From Actinopolyspora mortivallis DSM 44261 (GTDB lineage Bacteria > Actinomycetota > Actinomycetes > Mycobacteriales > Pseudonocardiaceae): a stretch of DNA of 64,000 nt. Positions 24,894-38,315 of the stretch are shown here, piece after piece. Under the pieces are notes generated by a model that was given only the letters and a program-made list of their open reading frames with translations, searched no databases and had not been told where the DNA came from. Position 1 is the first letter of the stretch. Each line of letters starts with the position of its first letter. The position numbers and the translations under genes were made by a program. The stretch covers positions 377,317 through 441,316 of the forward strand of contig NZ_KB913024.1 in the NCBI RefSeq assembly GCF_000384035.1, given 5' to 3'.

Positions 24894-25019
24894 ATGCTGG
24901 CGCACAAGACCCCGCCGAGATGCCCGGTGTGCGGGTTGCACTTCTGCATCTGTCCGGACAAGAACGTCCGGGGACACCGTGGAGCCCGCGCGGGGAGCCG
25001 GCCCTCGGCGCACCGCTGA
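24894..25019 (+). CDS. 41-residue Cys-rich zinc-ribbon-like protein
   Basis: ATG 24894 lies 8 bp behind GGGAGG. The peptide starts MLAHKTPPRCPVCGLHFCIC and then turns basic. Two CxxC/CxC groups plus a His make a mini zinc finger plausible. It was found by reading the sequence, being too short for usual gene calling. It ends before the hairpin at 25053-25081, consistent with a short transcript. Function is unknown. Confidence 0.5.
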   Translation: MLAHKTPPRCPVCGLHFCICPDKNVRGHRGARAGSRPSAHR

Positions 25020-25052
25020 GGTTTCCGCTCACCGGTACGGGGAACCGTGTGC

Positions 25053-25081
25053 GGGGCGGCCGGATCGTGTTCGGCCGCCCC
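25053..25081. terminator. Bidirectional terminator before S8 protease 3' end
   Basis: The 10-bp stem GGGGCGGCCG / CGGCCGCCCC has a 9-nt loop and ends 12 bp from the protease stop codon. Confidence 0.75.
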
Positions 25082-25092
25082 GCCTCCGGAAG

Positions 25093-26577
25093 TCAGCCCT
25101 CCACGGCGCGCAGCGCGTTCACCAGGCCGAATCCGTAGAACCCGGATCCGGTGCGTCCGCCCTGGCACTTCGCGTCCCGTTCACCGTCACCGTCGGTGTC
25201 GTAGTTCTTCGGGCACGGGATGCGGTCGGCCTGCGCGGACAACGCCCACCGCACCCGCTCTGCGCTCCACTCCGGGTGCGTGGCGCGGATCAGGGCGGTC
25301 ACTCCCGCCGCGTGCGGCGAGGCCATCGAGGTGCCCTGCGCGTAGCCCCACTCACCGCCGGGCAGCGTGGACAGCACGGCACCGTTGCCGGAGGGGGTGT
25401 CCGCCTGTTGCCTGCTGTCGCCGCCGGGGGCGGTCACGTCGATCGAGGTGATCCCGTAGTTCGAGTAGAAGGACTTGCTCCGCTCGGGACCGACGGCCGA
25501 GACCGTCACCGCGCCGGGAAGTTCGGCGGGCAGCACCTCACACCCGGGCCCCGCCCAGCGGTCCTGGGTGGGACCACCGTTGTTGGGGCTGTTGGTGTCG
25601 TGGATCGGCTTGGACAGGTCCCAGTTGCTGTTACCCGCCGAGACCAGGTTGACCACGTCATTCTCACTGGCGTAGGAGACGGCGCGGCGCATCGCCTCGG
25701 CCACGGCTGCCTGGTCGGGGTCGTTCCGGCACCACAGGTACCAGGGGTCGACGAAGAAGGAGCTGTTGGTCACGTCCACGCCGTGTTCGGCCGCCCACAG
25801 GAAACCGCAGATGGCCGACGAGGGATAGATGAAGCCCTCGTCGTTGACGACCTTGATCGAGACCAGGTCGGCCTCGGGGGCCACGCCCGCGATCCCGACG
25901 TCGTTGCGGGCCGCGGCCACGGTTCCGGCCACGTGGGTGCCGTGGCCGCTGGTGCTGGGCCTCCAGGCCTCCTCCGAGCGGTCCGGGATCCCCTCCTCGG
26001 TGCAGCCGACCGAGCGGCTGGCGTCCACATTGGCGGCCAGGTCCGGGTGCCGCGGGTCGATACCGGAGTCCAGGATCCCGACCGTCACATCGGCTCCCCC
26101 GGAGGTCTCGTGGGCCTCGGGAGCGCCGATCATGCGCATGTCCCACTGCTGATCGGACAGCGGGTCCGTGCCCTCGCCCGAACCGTCGGTCACGGCCGCC
26201 CCGGTGGTCGTCTCCGCACCGTGTTCCACGGACGAGGAGTCCCCGTCCTCGGGGAGCTTCTCGGCGAGGTCGCGGCTGGCCCCGGCGGCCCACACACCGG
26301 GTTCGTAGCGCACCTGGGAGGCGAACTCGGGATCCGTGGATTCGGCCAGCACCACGCCGATCTCCGGCCACTGCTGGGTCACCGTTCCTCCGGACTGCCG
26401 CACCGAGGCGACCGTCCGATCCAGGTTCCCGTGGGAAGGGCCCACGACGAGGAAGTGCGCCGGGTCGCTTTCCGCGGCCACCGCCGGAGCCGTCGCGGCG
26501 ACGGGGGAGAGCATGGTCAACGCGAGAGCGGCACCAACCGTCCTCAGTGGTGTGAGTCTCAGTTTCTCGGGTGACAC
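25093..26577 (-). CDS. Secreted subtilisin-like serine protease (S8)
   Basis: The 494-residue preproenzyme has a signal peptide (residues 1-35, TAPAVAA), a propeptide of the I9 type (to ~100), an acidic linker, and the S8 domain. The catalytic triad is Asp170 (VGILDSGIDPRHPDL), His212 (SGHGTHVAGT) and Ser417 (GTSMASPHAAG), with the oxyanion Asn in SAGNSN. Six cysteines in the catalytic domain suggest disulfides. The DTDGDGERD loop near the C-terminus could bind calcium. It would degrade extracellular protein. There is no C-terminal anchor, so it is released. Confidence 0.94.
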   Translation of the reverse strand: MSPEKLRLTPLRTVGAALALTMLSPVAATAPAVAAESDPAHFLVVGPSHGNLDRTVASVRQSGGTVTQQWPEIGVVLAESTDPEFASQVRYEPGVWAAGASRDLAEKLPEDGDSSSVEHGAETTTGAAVTDGSGEGTDPLSDQQWDMRMIGAPEAHETSGGADVTVGILDSGIDPRHPDLAANVDASRSVGCTEEGIPDRSEEAWRPSTSGHGTHVAGTVAAARNDVGIAGVAPEADLVSIKVVNDEGFIYPSSAICGFLWAAEHGVDVTNSSFFVDPWYLWCRNDPDQAAVAEAMRRAVSYASENDVVNLVSAGNSNWDLSKPIHDTNSPNNGGPTQDRWAGPGCEVLPAELPGAVTVSAVGPERSKSFYSNYGITSIDVTAPGGDSRQQADTPSGNGAVLSTLPGGEWGYAQGTSMASPHAAGVTALIRATHPEWSAERVRWALSAQADRIPCPKNYDTDGDGERDAKCQGGRTGSGFYGFGLVNALRAVEG

Positions 26578-26745
26578 TGAACCTCCACAAAGCGGAAGAC
26601 ATTACTGAATGTGGAAGTCTGCGTCCGAAAGGCCCCCTCCGATAGGTCGTAATGGAGTAATTCTGCTGTGATGCTGACAGCGACACGTGGTCATCGTGTG
26701 CGGCGAGCAGTGTTCTCGGGCCCGTGGCGGCGTTAGGGTCTTGGC

Positions 26746-29325
26746 GTGTCGGTCGATCCAGAGGTTCCACCGCCCGAAACCCCACCGAGTGCTTCGGCCA
26801 TGCGCCGTGCGTTGCGCAGAGCAGCCGACGGAGTGACGCTGGACGTCACCGAGGCGACGGTGCTGCTGCACGCGCGCGGGTCCGATCTGGACACGCTGTT
26901 GGAGGCTGCGGGCCGGGTGCGCGACGCGCACCTGCGCGCCGAGGGCAGACCCGGTGCGGTCAGCTACAGCCGTAAGGTCTTCGTCCCGCTCACCCGCTTG
27001 TGCCGGGACCGTTGCCACTACTGCACCTTCGCCACCGTCCCCCATCGGGTGGAAGCGCCGTTCCTCGAACAGGAGGAGGTGCTGGAGATCGCCCGGCGGG
27101 GAGCGGAGTCCGGCTGTAAGGAAGCCCTGTTCACCCTCGGCGACCGTCCCGAGGAGCGCTGGTCGGCTGCGGCCGAGTGGCTCCGGCAGCGCGGGTACTC
27201 CTCCACCGTCGACTACCTCCGTGCCTGCGCCGTGGCCGTGCTGGAGGAGACCGGCCTGCTGCCGCACCTGAACCCGGGTGTGCTCGGCTGGTCCGAGCTC
27301 ACCAGGCTCAAACCCGTCGCCCCGAGCATGGGGATGATGCTGGAGACCACGGCGGAACGGCTGTGGTCACGGCCGGGCAACCCCCACTACGCCAGTCCGG
27401 ACAAGGAACCCGCCGTCCGGTTGCGGGTGCTGGCCGACGCCGGCCGTGTGGCCGTCCCGTTCACCAGCGGAATCCTCCTGGGCATCGGGGAGACCCTGGC
27501 CGAACGCGCCGACTCGCTGATGGAACTGCGGGCCACCGCGCGGCAGTACGGGCACCTGCAGGAAGTCATCGTGCAGAACTTCCGGGCCAAACCGGACACG
27601 GCCATGCGTGGGATGCCGGACGCCGACCTCCAGGACCTGGCCGCCACCATCGCGGTGGCCCGGCTGTTGCTGCCCTCGGGGGTGAGTGTGCAGGCCCCGC
27701 CGAACCTGGTGGGGCAGGAGCACGGGCTGATGCTGCGGGCCGGTATCGACGACTGGGGCGGTGTGTCCCCGGTGACCCCGGACCACGTGAACCCGGAACG
27801 CCCCTGGCCGCACCTGGACGAGCTCGCCCGACGCACGGCGGAGGGCGGGTTCGAGCTGCGGGAGCGGCTGACCGCCTACCCGAGGTACGTGCGGGCCGGA
27901 CTGGCCGGGGACGGCATCCCCTGGCTGGACCCGAGGGTGGCCGGGCACGTGGCCGAGCTGGCCGACCCCGACGGGATGGCCCGTACCGGGGTGAGCCCGG
28001 TCGGTATGCCGTGGCAGGAGCCGGACGGTGGGCTGGAGTCGTTGGGACGCACCGATCTCAACATCAGCATCGACACCGAGGGGCGCGGCACCGAACGGCG
28101 GGGCGACTTCGACAGCGTCTACGGCGACTGGGAGGAACTGCGCGCCAAGCTCCCCGCCGGACAGGTGCCGGAACGACTCGACTCCGAGGTGGCCGAAGGG
28201 CTCCGGCTGGCCGAGCGGAACCCGGCGGCGCTGTTGGAGGAGGCCAACTCCTCGGCGGCGATGGCGTTGCTGACCTGCGACGGTGCCGGGTTGGACGAAC
28301 TGGCCCTGCTGGCCGACCGGCTGCGTGCCGACGTGGTGGGCGCCGACGTCACCTACGTGGTCAACCGCAACATCAACTTCTCGAACGTGTGCTACGTGGG
28401 CTGCCGGTTCTGCGCCTTCGCGCAGCGGGAGCGGGACGCGGACGCCTTCCGCCTCTCCCCGGAGGAGGTGGCCGACCGGGCCGAGGAGGCCCGCCGTCAC
28501 GGAGCCACCGAGGTGTGCATGCAGGGCGGCATCGACCCGAAGCTTCCGGTGGAGGCCTACGCGAACCTGGTGCGGGCGGTCAAGGACCGGGTGCCCGACA
28601 TGCACGTGCACGCCTTCAGCCCGATGGAGATCGTCAGCGCCGCGGCCAAGGCGGGCGTGAGCGTGGAGGAGTGGCTGACCGAGCTGCGGGACGCGGGGCT
28701 GGACACGATCCCGGGCACGGCCGCCGAGATCCTGGACGACGACGTGCGCTGGGTGCTGACCAAGGGGAAGCTGCCCGCCGCCGAGTGGATCGACGTGGTC
28801 ACCACCGCCCACCGCCTGGGCATCCGCTCCTCGTCGACGATGATGTACGGCCACGTGGACACCCCGGAACACTGGCTGGGGCATCTGCGCACCCTGGCCG
28901 GGGTGCAGGACACCGCCCGCGAGAACGGTGCCGCCGGTTTCACCGAGTTCGTCGCGTTGCCCTTCGTGCACCGCAACGCGCCGATCTATCTCGCCGGACT
29001 GGCTCGGCCCGGACCCACGCGGCGGGACAACCGGGCGGTGCACGCGATGGCGCGGCTGGCGTTGCACGGGCGCGTGGACAACGTGCAGTGCTCGTGGGTG
29101 AAGCTGGGCGACGAGGGCACGGTCGAGGTGCTGCGCGGCGGCGCCAACGACCTCGGCGGCACGCTCATGGAGGAGACCATCAGCCGGATGGCCGGTTCCG
29201 AGCACGGTTCGCAGCGCACGATCGAACAGCTGCACGAGGTCTCACGACGTGCCGGACGACACGCGCGGCAGCGCGACACCTCCTACGGCCCGGCCCCGGT
29301 GGTCCAGCTCGGATCGCTGGGCTGA
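26746..29325 (+). CDS. fbiC: FO synthase, CofG/CofH fusion (F420 biosynthesis)
   Basis: This 859-residue bifunctional radical-SAM enzyme makes FO, the deazaflavin chromophore of coenzyme F420, from tyrosine and a ribityl-uracil. Two radical-SAM centres are clear: [10 protein letters not shown] (CxxxCxxC, near residue 87) in the CofG half and [10 protein letters not shown] (near residue 550) in the CofH half. Length matches mycobacterial FbiC. GTG 26746 lies right after TTAGGGTCTTGGC, so translation is probably leaderless. Its presence says the organism uses F420-dependent oxidoreductases. It is monocistronic. Confidence 0.97.
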   Translation: MSVDPEVPPPETPPSASAMRRALRRAADGVTLDVTEATVLLHARGSDLDTLLEAAGRVRDAHLRAEGRPGAVSYSRKVFVPLTRLCRDRCHYCTFATVPHRVEAPFLEQEEVLEIARRGAESGCKEALFTLGDRPEERWSAAAEWLRQRGYSSTVDYLRACAVAVLEETGLLPHLNPGVLGWSELTRLKPVAPSMGMMLETTAERLWSRPGNPHYASPDKEPAVRLRVLADAGRVAVPFTSGILLGIGETLAERADSLMELRATARQYGHLQEVIVQNFRAKPDTAMRGMPDADLQDLAATIAVARLLLPSGVSVQAPPNLVGQEHGLMLRAGIDDWGGVSPVTPDHVNPERPWPHLDELARRTAEGGFELRERLTAYPRYVRAGLAGDGIPWLDPRVAGHVAELADPDGMARTGVSPVGMPWQEPDGGLESLGRTDLNISIDTEGRGTERRGDFDSVYGDWEELRAKLPAGQVPERLDSEVAEGLRLAERNPAALLEEANSSAAMALLTCDGAGLDELALLADRLRADVVGADVTYVVNRNINFSNVCYVGCRFCAFAQRERDADAFRLSPEEVADRAEEARRHGATEVCMQGGIDPKLPVEAYANLVRAVKDRVPDMHVHAFSPMEIVSAAAKAGVSVEEWLTELRDAGLDTIPGTAAEILDDDVRWVLTKGKLPAAEWIDVVTTAHRLGIRSSSTMMYGHVDTPEHWLGHLRTLAGVQDTARENGAAGFTEFVALPFVHRNAPIYLAGLARPGPTRRDNRAVHAMARLALHGRVDNVQCSWVKLGDEGTVEVLRGGANDLGGTLMEETISRMAGSEHGSQRTIEQLHEVSRRAGRHARQRDTSYGPAPVVQLGSLG

Positions 29326-29709
29326 GCGGGGGGTGCTCCTCGGGAGGTCGTGATCCGGGGGAGTCGTCCCCGTCACCGCCGACGAACCGGGGGACGGTGA
29401 CCGTACGAGCCCCGCACCGCGGGATCCGGTGGAAGAAACATCACGGTAGCGGGCAACCTCGTCCCCCACTCGGACGTCCCCCGGTCGTCGACCGGTGTCC
29501 GTGGAGCGGGAGCACCCGTGTCCGCCCCGGCGCGTCCGGCGGGACGGGACCGTTTACGATCTTCGCGGTCACCACACGATCGTGGAACATCGCACAGCTT
29601 TTCGGTGACGCGGTGTTTCGGGGTGCGCGGGCTCGGGCGACACATGCGGGGTGCCCGGGGCACCGCCGCGATCGCGACTCGAGAGAACCGACGAAGGAGG
29701 ACACGGCTC
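29326..29709. other. 384-bp gap, promoter of the 29710 gene only
   Basis: No gene is supported. The inverted pair CCCCGTCACC / GGTGAC near 29367-29400 may end the fbiC message. The ribosome site AAGGAGG of the next gene is at its right end. Confidence 0.4.
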
Positions 29710-31084
<1,375 letters not shown>

Positions 31085-31140
31085 ACTGATCCTTTTGGGG
31101 TAATCTCCGCACCGACGTCCGTACGGCGCGGAGGTGAGCA

Positions 31141-32178
31141 GTGGCCGACCGCAGTCAGCCAGCGCGCACCGCGCACCGGCAGCCCGCCCCGGGGCGGATC
31201 GAGCTGTACCGCAGGCGTCACCCGTGGTTCGACCGGCTCGTGCGGGCCGCCCAGCGGTACCAGCGCAACTACGGGGACTACTACGCGGCGGCCATCACCT
31301 ACTTCAGCGTGCTGGCGCTGGTCCCGCTGCTGATGATCGCCTTCGCGGCGGCGGGGCTGGTGCTGGCCAGCAACCCGGCGCTGCTGGAGCGGCTGCGTGG
31401 GGCCATCTCCGAGTCGGTGCCCAGCGCGCAGCTGAGCGAGCTGGTCAACGGGATCGTGGCCGAGGCCGTCGAGCAGGCCGGCGCGGTCGGCGTGATCGGC
31501 CTGGTGGCCGCGCTGTACTCCGGGCTCGGCTGGATGGGCAACCTGCGTGAGGCCCTCACCGCCCAGTGGGGGCAGGGACCCACGTCCCTCTCCCTGCCGC
31601 GACGCATGCTCGCCGACCTGCTGGCGCTGCTCGGGCTGGGACTGGCGATGCTCGTCTCCTTCGGCCTCAGCGCGGTCGGGGGCGGCGTCGGTCGGATGCT
31701 GCTCCGCCTGGCCGGGATCCAGCACACCACCCTGGCCTCGCTGGTGCTGTGGGCGTTGGCCCTGGTGCTGTCCCTGGCGGCCAGCTGGCTGGTCTTCCTG
31801 TGGGTGCTGGCCAGGCTGCCCCGGCAACCCGTGGTGCTGCGCACCGCGCTGTGGGGGGCGTTGTTCGCCGCCGTCGGCTTCGAGGTGCTCAAACAGGTGG
31901 GCGTGGTGTACCTGAACAGCCTGAGCGGTTCTCCCGCCGCGGCCGCTTTCGGGCCGGTGCTCGGGCTGCTGGTGTTCGCCTATCTGACCTCACGGTTCCT
32001 GCTGTTCGTCACGGCCTGGACGGCCTCGGCCGGGGAGAACCTGCGGATGATCCCGCCGGAACCCCCGGCGCGCGCGGTGATCACCCCGGTGGTCTCCCGG
32101 GGTGGGGGCTCCCGGACGATGCTGGGGGTCTTCGGGGTCGGCGTGCTGCTCGGATGGTTGACCCGGCGGCGCCGATGA
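31141..32178 (+). CDS. YihY/BrkB-family inner membrane protein (YhjD-like)
   Basis: The 345-residue protein has six predicted membrane helices in the pattern of the YihY (formerly ribonuclease BN) family: DYYAAAITYFSVLALVPLLM at helix 1, a long amphipathic region, GLGWMGNLREALTAQWG, and GFEVLKQVGVVYLNSLSG later. Actinobacterial members such as YhjD have been linked to envelope lipid transport; the exact role is unsettled. GTG 31141 sits behind GGAGGTGAG. It follows trpS in the same direction and probably shares its transcript. Confidence 0.9.
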   Translation: MADRSQPARTAHRQPAPGRIELYRRRHPWFDRLVRAAQRYQRNYGDYYAAAITYFSVLALVPLLMIAFAAAGLVLASNPALLERLRGAISESVPSAQLSELVNGIVAEAVEQAGAVGVIGLVAALYSGLGWMGNLREALTAQWGQGPTSLSLPRRMLADLLALLGLGLAMLVSFGLSAVGGGVGRMLLRLAGIQHTTLASLVLWALALVLSLAASWLVFLWVLARLPRQPVVLRTALWGALFAAVGFEVLKQVGVVYLNSLSGSPAAAAFGPVLGLLVFAYLTSRFLLFVTAWTASAGENLRMIPPEPPARAVITPVVSRGGGSRTMLGVFGVGVLLGWLTRRRR

Positions 32179-32200
32179 GGAGAGGTCCCGCGGGGGCGGG

Positions 32201-33418
32201 CTAGCGTGGCCTGCGGCGGTACAGCAGCACGACGACCAGCACCGCCACGGCCCCCAGTGCCGTCGTGACGATGATCCTCGGCAGCACCGAACCCCGGGTC
32301 GTCTCGGTGGAGCCGGCGGTCTGCCCGGCGTCGTGCCGCTCCGACGGGGGTGCCGTCCCGGTGGTTTCCTCGGGGACGCGGTCGACGAGCTCACCGACCG
32401 AGGAGGACCCCTCGGCCAGCCGGAAACCGTAGTCGAGCAGTGCGGCTGCCTGGTCGGACATGGCCACCGGGCGGCGTTCCCCACGCAGCAGCACCGCGGC
32501 CACTCTGTGCCCGTCCCGGTGCGCGGCCACCACCCTGGTGTGTCTGGCGTCGTCGGTGAAACCGGTCTTTCCGAACAGCGCCCCCGGGTAGTTCCGGACC
32601 ACGCGGCTGTCGCTGGCGATCCGCAGCGGCGGCTCTCCGGGTGGAGTGGGCAGCTCGGCCCGGTGTTGCCCGGCGATCCGGGCGAACTCGGGGTTGTTCA
32701 TGGCCGCTCGCAGGATCAGCGCGAGATCGTAGGCGGAGGTAGTCATCCCGGGCCCGTCCAGCCCGGAGGGGGTGGCCGCCCGGGTGTCGGTGGCCCGGAG
32801 CCGTTCGGCGAGCTCGTTCATCAGCCGCAGGGTGCGGGTGGTGCCGCCCAGCTTCCGGGCCAGGGCGTGCGCGGCGTCGTTGCCGGACTGCAGCAGCAGC
32901 CCGGACAGCAGTTGGCGAACCGTGTAGGTGACCCCGGGTTCCAGCCCCACCGAGCTGCCCTCCGTCTCCGCGTCCGCGCGGGTGGCGGTGACGGTGTCGG
33001 AGGTGTCCAGCTCGCGGAGCGCCACCAGTGCCGTGAGAATCTTGATCACCGAGGCGGGGCGGTGTCGTCCGTGCGGGTTCTTCGCCGCCAGCACCGTCCC
33101 CTCGTCCAGGTCGGCCACGACCCAGCTGCCCGAGGTGACCGTTTCCGGAGGCCCCGGATGCCGTGCGGGGGTGACCACGCCGCACTCCCCCATACGTGGG
33201 CCGCCGAGCGCCTGTTCCGGCACCGGCAGCGGCGGCGGGGAGGACTCCCCCGGTGGGGGGACTTCGGAGCTGTCCACCGGCGGTGGAGGGAGGGTGGCGT
33301 TCGGGCAGGAGGCCTGTTGGTGTCGGAGAGCGAGGGCGGGGGAGGGCAGGACCAGCGCGGCGAACACCGCCACCAGGGTCGCGAGAACCGGTAGGACACG
33401 TCCGGAAGCTGTACGCAC
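32201..33418 (-). CDS. D-alanyl-D-alanine carboxypeptidase (S11)
   Basis: The 405-residue penicillin-binding protein has a signal peptide (cut at ALA near residue 30), a Pro-rich linker (35-70), the catalytic domain and a C-terminal membrane helix (RIIVTTALGAVAVLVVVLLY) with an RRR stop. Active-site motifs are Ser123-x-x-Lys126 (SVIK), Ser178-Gly-Asn (SGN) and Lys284-Thr-Gly (KTG). It would trim the terminal D-Ala of peptidoglycan pentapeptides outside the membrane. It is divergent from the SCO4848-like gene, the same neighbour as in Streptomyces. Confidence 0.94.
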   Translation of the reverse strand: MRTASGRVLPVLATLVAVFAALVLPSPALALRHQQASCPNATLPPPPVDSSEVPPPGESSPPPLPVPEQALGGPRMGECGVVTPARHPGPPETVTSGSWVVADLDEGTVLAAKNPHGRHRPASVIKILTALVALRELDTSDTVTATRADAETEGSSVGLEPGVTYTVRQLLSGLLLQSGNDAAHALARKLGGTTRTLRLMNELAERLRATDTRAATPSGLDGPGMTTSAYDLALILRAAMNNPEFARIAGQHRAELPTPPGEPPLRIASDSRVVRNYPGALFGKTGFTDDARHTRVVAAHRDGHRVAAVLLRGERRPVAMSDQAAALLDYGFRLAEGSSSVGELVDRVPEETTGTAPPSERHDAGQTAGSTETTRGSVLPRIIVTTALGAVAVLVVVLLYRRRPR

Positions 33419-33508
33419 TCGCCTCAGCCTAGATCATTCACCGCCGTGCCGTGTTCCGCCGAACGACCCCGTCCGGGTGTGTGCGCGGCCACGCACGATA
33501 CTGGGAAC

Positions 33509-33742
33509 GTGCGCATCACACGTGGTACGGGGCTGGCGCTGCTCCTCTTCGGTGTCTGGTCGTGGCTGCTGTGGCCGACCTTCCTCACGAACATCCTCCG
33601 CAGCGAGAACTCCTGGTCGGGAGGTTCCCCCACGGGCTTCCTGTGGGTGCACCTGGCGATCGGGGTCGTCTCGCTGGTGCTGGGCACCGCGATCGGTGTG
33701 CTCGGTTGGCGGGGCTACCGGGCGGCGGGCCGGCGGGACTGA
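33509..33742 (+). CDS. SCO4848-family small membrane protein
   Basis: The 77-residue protein has two membrane helices (TGLALLLFGVWSWLLWPTFL and LAIGVVSLVLGTAIGVLGWR) with PTGFLWVHLAIG between them, as in the Streptomyces SCO4848 family. GTG 33509 lies 7 bp after GATACT, a good -10, so it is leaderless. The family is conserved beside a D,D-carboxypeptidase, which hints at a cell-envelope role. No activity is known. Confidence 0.82.
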   Translation: MRITRGTGLALLLFGVWSWLLWPTFLTNILRSENSWSGGSPTGFLWVHLAIGVVSLVLGTAIGVLGWRGYRAAGRRD

Positions 33743-33779
33743 ATCCCGGGGCGCCGTCGCGTGCCGAGACCGGGCGACA

Positions 33780-33835
33780 GCCCGCGCGAAGCGGTCGTGC
33801 CCGTCTCCGCGCGGGAACGACCGCTTCGCGCGGGC
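33780..33835. terminator. Very strong bidirectional terminator
   Basis: An 18-bp perfect stem, GCCCGCGCGAAGCGGTCG and its exact complement, encloses a 20-nt loop that can itself pair partly with the arms (CCGCGCGGG). It separates the SCO4848-like gene from the convergent sdh operon. Confidence 0.85.
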
Positions 33836-33850
33836 ATCGTGTGCCCGCCT

Positions 33851-34635
33851 TCAGCGCCTGCGGAACATCAGGGCCCGCTTGACCTCCTGGATGGCCTTGG
33901 TGACCTGGATGCCGCGCGGGCAGGCGTCGGTGCAGTTGAACGTGGTCCGGCAGCGCCACACCCCGTCGACGTCGTTGAGGATGTCCAGCCGCTCCTCGGC
34001 GGCCTCGTCCCTGCTGTCGAAGATGAACCGGTGCGCGTTGACGATCGCCGCCGGGCCGAAGTAGGAGCCCTCGGACCAGTACACCGGGCACGAGGTGGTG
34101 CACGCCGCGCACAGGATGCACTTGGTGGTGTCGTCGAAACGTTCCCGTTCGGCGACCGACTGGATCCGTTCCCGGGTGGGCTCGTTGCCCGTGGCCACCA
34201 GGTAGGGCTTGATCGCCCGGTAGGCCTCGAAGAACGGCTCCATGTTGACCAGCAGGTCCTTCTCCACGGGAAGCCCCTTGATCGGCTCCACCGTGATGGT
34301 GGTCTCGCCCTTCTTGGCGAACATGTCCTTCATGAGGACCTTGCAGGCCAGTCGGTTGACGCCGTTGATCCGCATGGCGTCGGAGCCGCAGACACCGTGG
34401 GCGCAGGAACGCCGGAAGGTCAGCGTCCCGTCGATGTACCACTTGATGTAGTGCAGCAGGTTGAGCACACGGTCGCTGGGCAACGCCGGGATCCGGTAGG
34501 ACTCCCAGTGCAGGTCGTCGTCGACCTCCGGGTTGTACCGTTCGATCTTGACCGTGACCATCGTGGCGCCCTCCGGAACGGGAGGGGCGTCCGAGGGAAG
34601 GTCGGCGGTGGTGCTGTTCGTGGTGGGGGCGGTCA

Positions 34636-34636
<1 letters not shown>
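33851..34636 (-). CDS. sdhB: Succinate dehydrogenase iron-sulfur subunit
   Basis: The 261-residue subunit passes electrons from the flavin to the quinone site. The [2Fe-2S] ligands are in CAHGVCGSDAM, the [4Fe-4S] ligands in CILCAACTTSCPV and the [3Fe-4S] ligands in CRTTFNCTDACPRGI. It has ~25 extra disordered residues at the N-terminus. Its ATG overlaps the sdhA stop (TGATG), so it is coupled to sdhA and is last in sdhCDAB. The complex sits on the inner face of the membrane. Confidence 0.97.
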
Positions 34637-36426
<1,790 letters not shown>

Positions 36427-36459
36427 GGGGTCTCCTTGGCTCGTCGCCTGCCGGGCTGG

Positions 36460-36879
36460 TCAGCTGATGTTCGGGTCGAAGGTGAACAGCACGTAGGTCC
36501 CCAACACCACGATCAGCACGATCGAGCAGTACAGCAGCATCTTCAGCCAGAAGCGGGTACGGTCGGAACGCGAGTAGTCGTTGATGACCGTACGCAGTCC
36601 GTTGCCGCCGTGCAGTCCCGCGAGCCAGAGCATCACCAGGTCCCAGACCTGCCAGAAGGGGGACGCCCAGCGTCCCGCCACGAAGGCGAAGTTGATGCGG
36701 TGGACACCGCCGTCCAGGAACAGCATGATCAGCATGTGTCCGAGGACGAGGAACAGCAGCACGACACCGGACAGCCGCATGAAGATCCAGCTGTAGAGCT
36801 CGAAGTTGCTGCGGCGGGCGGCGGGCCGCGTCGAGGAACGCGGTTTGTCGACGGAAAGTGGTGCTTCGGTCGTGGTCAT
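36460..36879 (-). CDS. sdhD: Succinate dehydrogenase membrane anchor subunit
   Basis: The 139-residue subunit has three membrane helices: WIFMRLSGVVLLFLVLGHML with a heme-ligand His candidate, a second around LVMLWLAGLHGGNGLRTVIN, and MLLYCSIVLIVVLGTYVLF. SdhC and SdhD together hold heme b and the quinone site. ATG 36879 is preferred over one 12 codons upstream, because the latter falls within the end of sdhC. The gap to sdhC is 7 bp. Confidence 0.93.
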   Translation of the reverse strand: MTTTEAPLSVDKPRSSTRPAARRSNFELYSWIFMRLSGVVLLFLVLGHMLIMLFLDGGVHRINFAFVAGRWASPFWQVWDLVMLWLAGLHGGNGLRTVINDYSRSDRTRFWLKMLLYCSIVLIVVLGTYVLFTFDPNIS

Positions 36880-36886
36880 GATGGTA

Positions 36887-37324
<438 letters not shown>

Positions 37325-37856
37325 GACGGAAGGCCTCCAACGTCGCTGGTGGACTCCGGATCCGTCCCGGCGCTCGCGCGGATCGACCCCGTGACGGCGC
37401 GGTGCCCGCGCCAGTGCCGATTACCCGAACGGACCCTTGACTCATGGGATGCTAGACCCGCGTTGTTCGGCTGTCCTACTCGCATGTGCTCGCTGTGATC
37501 GAGCAGACAGCCCCACGGGGATGGTTGATCGATGTAGTCGCGCCGTCACGGGACGCGGGGGAAATCGTTTCCCCGGTGTCAAGGAGTACGTCCGAGAAAT
37601 GTGTCACCGGCATCGTATTCCGGTGTTCCTTCGCGGGTGTGCGGGGGGTGGGCAGCCGTGTCGAGCCCACCCCGTCAAGGAAAACGATTCGTTTTTCGGT
37701 GTGCGGGGCCCTTCCCGTGCGGTGGTCGGCCGTCGGGCGAGGCACCGTTCGTGAGCGGCACCGTCCGCGCCGAGCGGCTATCTTGAAGGGGCGTTCGGTC
37801 CGGTGGACGAGGCCCGCGGATTCCACCGGACCACTCGAAGGAGCGGGAGGCCGGAC
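37325..37856. other. 532-bp divergent intergenic region (sdhC/cdd)
   Basis: It carries the promoters of the sdh and cdd operons. A forward frame (37486-38025) reads through it but overlaps cdd in another phase and has no recognisable domain. No operator is clear. Confidence 0.4.
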
Positions 37857-38249
37857 ATGGACGACGACGGTTCCGTCGACTGGCCCGCGCTGCGTGCGGC
37901 GGCGACCTTCGCGGCCGAACACGCCTACTGCCCCTACTCCGGTCTCGCCGTGGGGGCCGCGGCGCGCTGTACCGACGGCCGGGTGGTCGTCGGGTGCAAC
38001 GTCGAGAACGCCTCCTACGGGGTGACCCTGTGCGCGGAGTGCACGCTGGTGGGGGAACTCCGCATGAGCGGAGGCGGCGGCCTGGTGGCGGTCTCGTGCC
38101 GGGACGGGCGGGGCGAGCTGGTGATGCCCTGCGGCCGGTGTCGACAGCTGCTCCACGAGATGGGCGGGCCGGAGTGCCTGGTGGACACCCCCGAGGAGGT
38201 CCTGCCGGTGCGCCGGTTGTTGCCCCACGCCTTCGGTACGTCCCCCTGA
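37857..38249 (+). CDS. cdd: Cytidine deaminase
   Basis: The 130-residue tetrameric-type enzyme deaminates cytidine and deoxycytidine to the uridine forms. Zinc ligands are in CAECTLVGEL (Cys-Ala-Glu) and PCGRCRQLL, and the substrate strand is VVGCNVENASYG. Start ATG 37857 follows GAAGGAGCGGGAGG. It precedes deoA by 66 bp, forming a pyrimidine-nucleoside salvage operon, the same order as in Mycobacterium. Confidence 0.96.
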   Translation: MDDDGSVDWPALRAAATFAAEHAYCPYSGLAVGAAARCTDGRVVVGCNVENASYGVTLCAECTLVGELRMSGGGGLVAVSCRDGRGELVMPCGRCRQLLHEMGGPECLVDTPEEVLPVRRLLPHAFGTSP

Positions 38250-38315
38250 CGTCCGGATCTCCGAGGGGAACAATCACGGGCGACGACCGAACCCCGTGAG
38301 ACCGAGGGAGGACGA

